6,929 nt of DNA. It comes from Burkholderiales bacterium (lineage in GTDB: Bacteria; Pseudomonadota; Gammaproteobacteria; Burkholderiales; SG8-39). Below the pieces are notes generated by a model. The model had not been told where the DNA came from and ran no database searches. It saw only the letters and a list, made by a program, of their open reading frames with translations. The position numbers and the translations under genes are program-made. This document shows positions 1-5,252 of the stretch, piece by piece; position 1 is the stretch's first letter; each line of letters begins with the position of its first letter. The DNA is taken from positions 1-6,929 of the forward strand of contig CAKKSJ010000305.1 of the NCBI GenBank assembly GCA_919902965.1, written 5' to 3'.

Positions 1-1
1 C

Positions 2-55
2 GGCGCGCGCAAGAATGAGCTGTATGCGCGCGCGCTCGCGCTGCGGGAGGACTAG
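2..55 (+). CDS. rsmI: C-terminal end of RsmI, 16S rRNA (cytidine-1402-2'-O)-methyltransferase (partial)
   Basis: Only the last 17 codons are present, entering from the left edge and ending at TAG 53-55. They read GARKNELYARALALRED. This resembles the end of E. coli RsmI, which as I remember it has a VKKNALYKYAL motif: a basic pair, N, x, L-Y and then an Ala/Leu-rich helix. RsmI uses S-adenosylmethionine to 2'-O-methylate C1402 in the ribosomal decoding centre, acting on the 30S subunit in the cytoplasm. The catalytic domain lies outside the window, so the call rests on this short tail. The stop codon coincides with the left end of a repeat-like element (53-217), so the native C terminus may have been slightly altered by that insertion. 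Confidence 0.65.
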   Translation, partial: GARKNELYARALALRED

Positions 56-217
56 CAGGGTGTTGAAAAAAGGGGGCACGCCCCCTTTTCCCCCAAGGGG
101 ACTTCCTTCGGGGCGTATATCCCCCAATTCAGAGGCAGCCGAAATTCGCTTCCCTCTGAGGCGATTTTTCAGGACGCACCATTTCCGCGCCGGGAAGCAA
201 ATTTCAACAGCCTGTTA
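53..217. mobile_element. MITE-like degenerate insertion element with inverted ends
   Basis: Bases 53-69 (TAGCAGGGTGTTGAAAA) match the reverse complement of 201-217 (TAACAGGCTGTTGAAAT) at 14 of 17 positions, giving an element of about 165 bp. The inside is non-coding and rich in hairpins: a perfect 9-bp stem (68-76 with 81-89) and a 7-bp stem (129-135 with 153-159). Short size, imperfect terminal inverted repeats, secondary structure and no transposase suggest a non-autonomous insertion element or its remnant. I see no certain target-site duplication, and I cannot name the family. It could instead be a chance pair of repeats around a transcription terminator. Confidence 0.4.
68..89 (+). terminator. 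Possible rho-independent terminator downstream of rsmI
   Basis: Thirteen bases after the rsmI stop, AAAAGGGGG (68-76) pairs perfectly with CCCCCTTTT (81-89) around a CACG loop. The A tract on one arm and T tract on the other would suit termination in either direction. The T run is only four long and is followed by C residues, so its efficiency is uncertain. The hairpin may simply be part of the repeat-like element it lies in. Confidence 0.35.
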
Positions 218-227
218 GAGGCTGTTG
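205..227. repeat. Perfect 9-bp inverted repeat at the edge of the MITE-like element
   Basis: CAACAGCCT (205-213) and AGGCTGTTG (219-227) are exact reverse complements separated by GTTAG. The left arm is part of the right terminal repeat of the element at 53-217. The right arm carries the same core in the opposite direction, as if a second element end abuts the first. It could form a hairpin in RNA, but no T tract follows on either strand. Confidence 0.5.
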
Positions 228-363
228 ACATGCAGTGCGGACCTGCACAGCCGCCGTGCGATAGCGTGTAGACTGGCCGTATCGCCGCGGATCTGGCGGC
301 CAAACCAGCGGAATACCGCCTCTCGATCGATAAGTCCCATCCTCATTTTGGGGGCCGCCTGCT
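228..363. other. Non-coding stretch before the diguanylate cyclase gene
   Basis: No convincing gene is seen here. The stretch contains a perfect TTGACA (225-230) with no matching -10 box at normal spacing, and short inverted repeats (TGCAG 231-235 with CTGCA 243-247; GGCCG 275-279 with CGGCC 297-301). On the minus strand an open frame ends at a TAA (215-217) inside the repeat element, but it continues upstream into antisense of the next gene and resembles nothing I know. It presumably holds the promoter and leader of the downstream gene, which I cannot place. Confidence 0.4.
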
Positions 364-1545
364 GTGGTGGAATTCCTGCTGTCGATCAAGTTCCTGTCGC
401 TTGCCCTCCTCCTGACGGGTATCGCGCTGGCGTTTGCGGGCGTGCGCCTGTCTGGCTGGATACTGGGCTGGATACTCCTGACCGGCGCGCTGCTGCTGCA
501 GGGTTTCCGCAGCATGCTGAGCTATTTCATGGAGCACGGCGGCGTGGATACCGCCACCTACGCGATCGTCAACGACTGGATGGGGCTGGGCTTCGCGCTG
601 CTGATCGTCGGCGCCATGCACCTGATGAGGGATGTGTTCGAAAGGCACAGGCTTGCGGAAGAGCGACTGCGCGTGATCGGCGCTGCCGCCCAGGACGCCA
701 TTATCATGATGGACAACGGCGGCAGAATCGCCTTCTGGAACGAAGCGGCACAGCGGATTTTCGGCTACGCCGAGCAGGAAGCACGGGGAAGAAAGCTGCA
801 CGAACTGATCGTCCCGGAGCCGTACCGCGTGGATTTCGAAACCCGCCTGGACCTTGCCGGCGGCGCGGTGCCCGGAAACGTGGTCGGCAAGACGCTGGAA
901 CTTGCGGGGCTGCGCAAGGACGGCACGGAGATTGTTACCGAGCACTCCATTTCCGGAGTAAGCATAAACCGCAAATGGCATACGATCTGCATCGTCAGGG
1001 ACATCACCGAGCGCAAGCAGTTCGAGGAGCGTATCCGCTATCTGGCGAATTTCGACAATCTCACCGGATTGCCGAACCGGATGCTGTTCTTCGACCGCTT
1101 GGGTCAGGCAATCAATCTGGCGCAGCGCAATCGTTATGAATTCGCGCTGCTCTACCTCGATCTGGATCGGTTCAAATCGGTGAACGACACCCGGGGGCAC
1201 GATGCCGGTGATGCGGTCCTGAAAGCAGCCGCCGGCCGGATTCAGGCGCAGGTGCGCGAATCCGATACGGTCGCGCGCATCGGGGGCGACGAATTCGCAG
1301 TCATCCTGCCCAAGATCGCGGGTCCGCAGGACGCAGCAACCGTTGCCGGTAAAATCATCGACGCGCTGTGCGCGAGTTTTCCGGCCGGCGACGCGGAGCA
1401 TGGCAACATCGACATCGGCGCGAGTGCTGGCATCGCGATATTTCCGAAGGATGGCGCGGACATGGAGGCTTTATTCAGGGCCGCCGATTCTGCCATGTAC
1501 AAGTCCAAGCAAGCGGGAAACAGCTTCAGCTTCTGCGCCGGCTAG
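364..1545 (+). CDS. Membrane-anchored PAS-GGDEF diguanylate cyclase
   Basis: This 393-residue protein would make cyclic di-GMP from two GTP at the inner membrane. Three hydrophobic segments (about 4-28, 31-47, 72-88) form an N-terminal membrane region of a type I do not recognise. A charged helix (about 88-103) leads into a PAS domain (about 103-215, with the typical DAIIMMDNGGRIAFWNEAA start and an IVRDITERKQ exit). The GGDEF domain (about 224-389) has DNLTGLPNR at 231-239, the metal-binding YLDLDRFK at 264-271 and an intact GGDEF signature at 307-311. RESD at 298-301, five residues before it, is a canonical inhibitory I-site, so the enzyme is predicted active and product-inhibited. There is no EAL or HD-GYP domain. 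The start is GTG 364 (GTG 367 also possible): an in-frame TAA at 331-333 closes the frame upstream, no ATG is available, and a GGGGG run at 350-354 can act as ribosome binding site. It converges on the disulfide genes. The signal sensed is unknown. Confidence 0.92.
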   Translation: MVEFLLSIKFLSLALLLTGIALAFAGVRLSGWILGWILLTGALLLQGFRSMLSYFMEHGGVDTATYAIVNDWMGLGFALLIVGAMHLMRDVFERHRLAEERLRVIGAAAQDAIIMMDNGGRIAFWNEAAQRIFGYAEQEARGRKLHELIVPEPYRVDFETRLDLAGGAVPGNVVGKTLELAGLRKDGTEIVTEHSISGVSINRKWHTICIVRDITERKQFEERIRYLANFDNLTGLPNRMLFFDRLGQAINLAQRNRYEFALLYLDLDRFKSVNDTRGHDAGDAVLKAAAGRIQAQVRESDTVARIGGDEFAVILPKIAGPQDAATVAGKIIDALCASFPAGDAEHGNIDIGASAGIAIFPKDGADMEALFRAADSAMYKSKQAGNSFSFCAG

Positions 1546-1574
1546 TCGGCGCCCCGAGCACCTGTCGGCGCCTG

Positions 1575-2225
1575 TCAGTACGCGGCGGCGACCGCCTCGT
1601 TCACCAGGCTTTTCAGTTGATCGAAGCCGAAACTCGGCAGCGGTCTGCCGTTGACGAAGAACTCCGGCGTCGCCTTGACCTTGAGTGTCTTGGCGTCCGC
1701 AAGGCCTTGCGCGACGATCTTATCCATCTCCGGCAGGCTCATGTCCTGCCTGAGCTTTATGATGTCCAGGCCTACGCCGCCGATAAAATTCCATACCAGT
1801 TCAGCTTGCGCCCGGTGTTGGCGCACCCAGCCATCCTGCGCCGCAAACAGGGCTTCCAGCGTTTCCTGGAACTTTCCCTGCCTGTGCGCGGCCTCGAGGA
1901 TCTTTATCACCTGGTCGGAGCCTTGGTGAAACGCGGCGTAGCGCACGTACAGGCGGATTTTGTCGGGATGGGCCGCCATCAGTTTCTTGACCAGGGGATG
2001 AAACTCCTTGCAGGTTCCGCAGGCGGGGTCGAGAAATTCGACTATGTCGACTTTCGCCGCGGGGTTGCCGAAGGTGGGGACGTTCTCGCGTATGAATGTC
2101 GATTTGTCGCGCCGGTAGGCCTCCAGCGCCTGGTCTGATTTCTGACTGCTGTAGAGCATTGCGCCGGCGACAAATGCGATCAGCAGGAAGAACGCGGAAA
2201 ATATGACCAAATGTTTCTGTTTCAC
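1575..2225 (-). CDS. Membrane-anchored DsbA/BdbD-like thiol:disulfide oxidoreductase
   Basis: This 216-residue thioredoxin-fold protein is predicted to oxidise cysteine pairs in exported proteins. An uncleaved-looking hydrophobic anchor (about 6-24) after MKQKH would place the catalytic domain in the periplasm. The active site is CGTC at 69-72 in FLDPACGTCKEF, and the cis-proline loop is ATPEFFVNG with P187. A helical insertion lies between them (about 100-175), as in DsbA-family proteins. The start is GTG 2225: it has an excellent AGGAGG (2234-2239) eight bases upstream, it sits just before the hydrophobic anchor, and GTGA overlaps the stop of the upstream dsbB-type gene. The frame stays open further upstream, but that part is antisense-shifted dsbB sequence. 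Its neighbour would reoxidise it, a pairing known from BdbC/BdbD and related DsbB/DsbA systems. A reductase or isomerase role is less likely given that partner. Confidence 0.9.
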   Translation of the reverse strand: MKQKHLVIFSAFFLLIAFVAGAMLYSSQKSDQALEAYRRDKSTFIRENVPTFGNPAAKVDIVEFLDPACGTCKEFHPLVKKLMAAHPDKIRLYVRYAAFHQGSDQVIKILEAAHRQGKFQETLEALFAAQDGWVRQHRAQAELVWNFIGGVGLDIIKLRQDMSLPEMDKIVAQGLADAKTLKVKATPEFFVNGRPLPSFGFDQLKSLVNEAVAAAY

Positions 2226-2659
2226 TTTGCGGTCCTCCTGTGGATCAAAATCAACAGCGCGCTGATCAGCAAAAACGACAAGCCGGAAAGCAAGGGAATC
2301 GTCACGAACCCGAACCACTCGATCTGCACTTCGCTGCAGGGCACGCCCTGCACGCAGGGCTTGATGCTCTCGGGTATATATCCGGCGACAAGCAGCAGAT
2401 GGAACAGGGCGAGCAGCGTACCGAGCAGTGACAGGGGAAGGGCGTAGCGAACGACATTCAGGTCGATTGGAAACATCCCGACCGGCAGTATCAGTACCAG
2501 CGGATACATGGCAATGCGCTGGTACCAGCACAGGACGCAGGGCTGGAATCCCATGATTTCACTGAAAAACAGGCTGCCGAGCGTCGACACGCTGGCGATC
2601 ATCCAGCATGCAAACAGCAGCATCCAATTTGAATCCTGCGCGCGGGCGGCGGAATTCAT
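2222..2659 (-). CDS. bdbC: Disulfide bond formation protein B (DsbB/BdbC type)
   Basis: This 145-residue inner-membrane protein has four predicted helices (about 12-33, 44-62, 70-93, 117-140). The first cysteine pair is C41-x-x-C44 in QPCVLCWYQRIAMYPL, close to the BdbC signature (C-x-L-C-W-Y-Q-R ... M-Y-P). The second pair is C102 and C108 in the loop before helix four. DsbB-family proteins reoxidise the DsbA-like partner and pass electrons to quinone, and both cysteine pairs needed are present. The length fits the short BdbC branch better than E. coli DsbB (about 176 residues). It is the first gene of a two-gene operon, its TGA overlapping the GTG of the DsbA-like gene by four bases (GTGA). 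The ATG at 2659 has no clear Shine-Dalgarno sequence, but a perfect -10 box lies 30 bases upstream. Confidence 0.92.
   Translation of the reverse strand: MNSAARAQDSNWMLLFACWMIASVSTLGSLFFSEIMGFQPCVLCWYQRIAMYPLVLILPVGMFPIDLNVVRYALPLSLLGTLLALFHLLLVAGYIPESIKPCVQGVPCSEVQIEWFGFVTIPLLSGLSFLLISALLILIHRRTAK
2234..2239 (-). promoter_or_regulatory. Strong ribosome binding site fixing the GTG start of the DsbA-like gene
   Basis: On the minus strand this reads AGGAGG, eight bases before GTG 2225-2223. It lies inside the last codons of the upstream dsbB-type gene, so the second gene can be translated by coupling and by direct initiation. It is the main reason for choosing the GTG over the long upstream extension of the same frame. 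Confidence 0.8.
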
Positions 2660-2688
2660 CGACCAGGGCTCGATCCGGAAAGGCGTCG

Positions 2689-2694
2689 ATTATA
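2689..2694 (-). promoter_or_regulatory. Putative -10 box for the bdbC/dsbA-like operon
   Basis: The minus strand reads TATAAT here, a perfect sigma-70 -10 hexamer. Transcription would start near 2682, giving a leader of about 22 bases before the ATG at 2659. No good -35 hexamer is found at 16-18 bases, so the promoter may be weak or activator-dependent. Confidence 0.5.
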
Positions 2695-2743
2695 GCGGAT
2701 GGCAGAGCGGGAAAGCATTTGACCGCCCGGATTGTCGCAGCCC

Positions 2744-2761
2744 GCGTGCATCGGTGCACGC
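2744..2761. promoter_or_regulatory. Palindrome between the divergent promoters (possible operator)
   Basis: GCGTGCA (2744-2750) and TGCACGC (2755-2761) are perfect reverse complements around TCGG. The site lies between the two outward-facing -10 boxes, upstream of the position expected for the pyrC -35. That placement would suit a regulator acting on one or both promoters, but it matches no operator I recognise, and in GC-rich DNA it may be chance. Confidence 0.3.
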
Positions 2762-2796
2762 CGCAGCTGAAATTCGGAAGCCGGACCGGTGGCGGG

Positions 2797-2802
2797 TATA
2801 AT
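2797..2802 (+). promoter_or_regulatory. Putative -10 box for pyrC
   Basis: This is a perfect TATAAT. A weak -35 (TTCGGA, 2773-2778) lies 18 bases upstream. Transcription would begin about 2808-2810, only three to five bases before the ATG at 2813, so the pyrC message would be nearly leaderless. Confidence 0.5.
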
Positions 2803-2812
2803 CGCGCCTGCC

Positions 2813-3859
2813 ATGCAAACTCTTTTTCCACAGGCTTACACGCTCACCCGTCCGGATGACTGGCACCTGCACTTGCGCGACGGCAGCGCGCTCGCCGCCG
2901 TGCTGCCGCATAGCGCGCGCCAGTTCGCGCGCGCCATCGTCATGCCCAATCTGCGGCCCCCGGTGACCACGCTGGCGCTCGCGCGAACCTATCGCGAACG
3001 CATCGAGGCCGCACTGCCGGCCGGTTCGCGCTTCGAGCCGCTGATGACGCTGTATCTCACCGACAACACCACGCCCGAGGAGATCGCGCTGGCGAAGGCG
3101 AGCGGAGTTGTGCATGCGCTGAAGTATTACCCGGCCGGCGCCACCACCAACTCCGATTCCGGCGTGACGCGCCTGGAGCATTGCTTTCGCGCGTTCGAGG
3201 CCATGGAGAAGGCCGGTCTGCCCTTGCTGCTGCACGGCGAGGTCACCGACGCGGAGGTGGACGTGTTCGATCGCGAACAGGTGTTCATCGACACGCTGCT
3301 GCCGCAGATTGCGCAGCGCTTTGCCGGCTTGCGGCTGGTGCTCGAACACGTCACCACGCGCGAGGCGGTCCAGTACGTGACTGCGGCCCCGGCCAACGTC
3401 GCTGCTACCATCACCGCGCACCACCTGCTGCTGAACCGCAATGCGATCTTTGCCGGCGGCATCCGGCCGCACCACTACTGCCTGCCCTTGCTCAAGCGCG
3501 AGGCGCACCGCCTGGCGCTGCTGCAGGCGGCAACCGGCGGCAATCCAAAATTCTTCCTGGGTACCGACAGCGCGCCGCACGCGCGCGGCAGCAAGGAGGC
3601 ACCCTGCGGACATGCGGGCATTTACAGCGCACACGCGGCGATCGAGCTCTACGCAGAGGCTTTTGAGGCGGCGGGGGCCTTGGACAAACTCGAGGCCTTC
3701 GCCAGTTTCCACGGTGCCGATTTTTACCGCCTGCCGCGCAATACCGGAACAATCACCCTGAGGCGCGAGGCCTGGCAGGTGCCTGCCTCGTTTGCGCTGG
3801 ACGAGGACGGGCTGGTGCCGCTGCGCGCCGGCGAGACGCTCGCCTGGCGCTTGCAATAA
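2813..3859 (+). CDS. pyrC: Dihydroorotase, class II (PyrC)
   Basis: The enzyme catalyses the reversible cyclisation of N-carbamoyl-aspartate to dihydroorotate, the third step of pyrimidine synthesis, in the cytoplasm. From ATG 2813 the protein has 348 residues, the same length as E. coli PyrC, and resembles it along its whole length. The binuclear zinc ligands are all present: H18 and H20 (DWHLHLRDG), the lysine to be carboxylated K104 (LKYYPAGATTN), H141 (HGEVT), H179 (EHVTT) and D252 (GTDSAPHAR). Each is offset by two from the E. coli residue. A GTG at 2789 would add eight residues (MAGIIAPA) but overlaps the TATAAT, so ATG 2813 is preferred. No Shine-Dalgarno sequence precedes it, consistent with a nearly leaderless message. 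A DUF3025 gene follows 16 bases downstream and is probably co-transcribed. Confidence 0.97.
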   Translation: MQTLFPQAYTLTRPDDWHLHLRDGSALAAVLPHSARQFARAIVMPNLRPPVTTLALARTYRERIEAALPAGSRFEPLMTLYLTDNTTPEEIALAKASGVVHALKYYPAGATTNSDSGVTRLEHCFRAFEAMEKAGLPLLLHGEVTDAEVDVFDREQVFIDTLLPQIAQRFAGLRLVLEHVTTREAVQYVTAAPANVAATITAHHLLLNRNAIFAGGIRPHHYCLPLLKREAHRLALLQAATGGNPKFFLGTDSAPHARGSKEAPCGHAGIYSAHAAIELYAEAFEAAGALDKLEAFASFHGADFYRLPRNTGTITLRREAWQVPASFALDEDGLVPLRAGETLAWRLQ

Positions 3860-3875
3860 ACGCATCGACCGCACC

Positions 3876-4760
3876 ATGGCCACCTCTGCTCCTCCCGCCT
3901 GGAACCGTTGGGAACTGCTCGCTACGCCGGCATTCGCCACGCTGGCGCCGCTGATCGAGCAGCTGCCGGAGGACTATTTTCCCACGCTCGCCCAGCTCAA
4001 CCGGATGTGCGACGAACGCGAAGTCGTCAGCGGGGGCGGCGTGCCGGTGGAGTTCGTGCCGCAGGAAGGCAAGAGCGAAGAGCCTTACGAAACCCGTGTC
4101 TATACACGCGGCAAAGTGCTGACCCGGAGCAACAACTGGCACGACCTGTTCAATGCCCTGGTGTGGATCAGCTTTCCGAGGAGCAAGGCCGCGCTCAACC
4201 GCCATCACTACAAAGAGATGCTGGTGCACCTGGGCGCGGGAAAGCGCGGCACGCCCCGGGACGTGTTGACGCTGTTCGACGAAGGCGGCGTGATCGTGAC
4301 CTGCGGCGAACCCGAACTCGGCACGCTGTTGCGCGAATTTAAGTGGAAGACGCTTTTCTGGCAGCGCCGGGAAGAGGTCGTCGCGACCATGCGTTTTTAT
4401 GTGTTCGGGCATTCGATCTATGAAAAGGCGCTGCAGCCCTACAAGGGCATCACCGCCAAGACGGTTATTTTCGATGTGCCCGCGCGCGAGCTCGAGCGGC
4501 CGCTGCAGCAGCAGCTCGCCACACTGGATGCGCGGCTGGCAAAATATTTCGGCGAGCCGCAGGCGCTTGCCGCGACCGAAGCCTATGCGCCGCTGCCGGT
4601 GCTGGGCATTCCGGGCTGGGACGCGGACAACGCGGACGAGCGCTATTACGATGATACGCAGCACTTCCGTCCCGGGCGCAGGCTGCCCGAGGAGCAACAG
4701 GACGCACCGCCACGCCGGGGCGGGCGCGAGGCTACACCGCGCAAAGGCAAAAAGAAGTAG
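3876..4760 (+). CDS. DUF3025 domain protein, function unknown
   Basis: This 294-residue soluble protein has no signal peptide or membrane segment. It matches the DUF3025 family as I know it: a central WHDLFNALVWISFPRSKAALN block (residues 88-108), FGHSIYEK near 177-184, and a C-terminal PVLGIPGWDADN followed by YYDDTQHFRPGRR (241-269). The conserved Trp-His-Asp and Gly-His-Ser residues look like possible active or binding sites, but no reaction is established for the family. The last 25 residues are basic and low in complexity (PPRRGGREATPRKGKKK) and probably disordered. The ATG at 3876 is chosen because family-like sequence starts just after it; no clear Shine-Dalgarno is visible. It begins 16 bases after pyrC, suggesting one operon, and rnpB follows with its own promoter. 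Family assignment is from memory of the motifs. Confidence 0.85.
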   Translation: MATSAPPAWNRWELLATPAFATLAPLIEQLPEDYFPTLAQLNRMCDEREVVSGGGVPVEFVPQEGKSEEPYETRVYTRGKVLTRSNNWHDLFNALVWISFPRSKAALNRHHYKEMLVHLGAGKRGTPRDVLTLFDEGGVIVTCGEPELGTLLREFKWKTLFWQRREEVVATMRFYVFGHSIYEKALQPYKGITAKTVIFDVPARELERPLQQQLATLDARLAKYFGEPQALAATEAYAPLPVLGIPGWDADNADERYYDDTQHFRPGRRLPEEQQDAPPRRGGREATPRKGKKK

Positions 4761-4823
4761 GCGCTGGCCTGGCGCAAGCGCGCGTCCCGGTCTGGAATGG
4801 CAGGGTCAGGCGGCTTCAAGTGC

Positions 4824-4829
4824 TAAAAT
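4824..4829 (+). promoter_or_regulatory. Putative -10 box of rnpB
   Basis: TAAAAT lies eight bases before the predicted 5' end of the RNase P RNA (4838), about the distance expected between a -10 box and a start site. The -35 region around 4800-4806 is not close to consensus. It lies in the 77-base gap after the DUF3025 gene, so rnpB can be transcribed independently. Confidence 0.5.
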
Positions 4830-4837
4830 CAAAAGGT

Positions 4838-5196
4838 GAAGCTGGCCAGACGGTCGCTGCGTGCCGCAGGGTACGGAGAGGAAAGTCCGGGCTCCGCAGA
4901 GCAGGGTGACGGCTAACGGCCGTACGTACTAGTCGAAGGCTTGCCTTGGGCGAAGACGAGGAATAGGGCCACAGAGACGAGTCGCCGCAGAGGATCGCGG
5001 CGGGTGAAACGCGGTAACCTCCACCCGGAGCAACACCAAATAGGCGGACGCTGCACGCGCAGTCTGGCGTGCTGTGAGTGGCTCGCTCAAGTCCGCGGGT
5101 AGGTGGCTGGAGCCCTGGGGTAACCCAGGGCCTAGAGGAATGACCGTCATAGGGAGCAATCCCCGTAACAGAACCCGGCTTATCGGCCGGCTTCAC
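4838..5196 (+). ncRNA. rnpB: RNase P RNA, bacterial type A
   Basis: This is the catalytic RNA that, with the RnpA protein, cleaves 5' leaders from pre-tRNAs. The 5' end GAAGCTGGCC (4838-4847) pairs over ten positions with GGCCGGCTTC (5185-5194), forming helix P1. Conserved core segments occur in order: GAGGAAAGTCCGGGCTCC (about 4877-4894), ACAGAGA (4971-4977), GGTGAAACGCGGTAACCTCC followed by ACCCGGAGCAACACCAAATAGG (about 5003-5044), the GGGTAGG segment (about 5097-5103) that corresponds to the tRNA-CCA-binding L15 region, and CAGAACCCGGCTTATCGGCC near the 3' end. The length of about 359 nt is normal for a proteobacterial A-type RNA. The exact 3' end is uncertain by a few bases. It is convergent with waaF. 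Confidence 0.97.
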
Positions 5197-5201
5197 TTTT
5201 T
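5175..5201 (+). terminator. Possible intrinsic terminator at the 3' end of rnpB
   Basis: CCGGC (5175-5179) can pair with GCCGG (5186-5190), and TTTTT follows at 5197-5201. The stem is short, six bases separate it from the T run, and its sequence is part of the conserved RNase P RNA core, where it pairs differently. The T tract is real; the hairpin role is a guess. Confidence 0.3.
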
Positions 5202-5252
5202 GCCGCCGTCAGCTCGCCATCGGTCGCGCAGGCACGCCTGCCACGTTCCCGA

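Noticed and set aside
225..230. Perfect TTGACA as the -35 of a promoter for the GGDEF gene.
   Set aside because: No acceptable -10 hexamer lies 15-19 bases downstream, and the match is part of the repeat-end core.
215..346. Minus-strand frame of 43 codons (MRMGLIDREAVFRWFG...), a possible transposase remnant.
   Set aside because: It stays open upstream into antisense of the GGDEF gene, has no ribosome binding site, and resembles no transposase I recognise.
343..1401. Long minus-strand open frame antisense to the diguanylate cyclase.
   Set aside because: Its composition is that of a high-GC shadow frame, while the plus-strand frame has a complete PAS-GGDEF protein.
1535..1572. Hairpins around the convergent ends of the GGDEF and DsbA-like genes (GCGCCG/CGGCGC at 1535-1552; repeated GTCGGCGCC at 1545 and 1564) as a two-way terminator.
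   Set aside because: The stems are short, there is no T tract on either strand, and such GC palindromes are common in this base composition.
2789..2812. GTG start for PyrC eight codons upstream.
   Set aside because: It would lie upstream of the likely transcription start, overlaps the TATAAT, and gives residues not seen in the family.
2690..3940. 416-codon minus-strand open frame across pyrC.
   Set aside because: It is antisense to an unmistakable PyrC and has no family-like motifs.
5228..5241. GCAGGC-AC-GCCTGC palindrome downstream of waaF as its terminator.
   Set aside because: The stem is only about five usable pairs with no T run on the minus strand.
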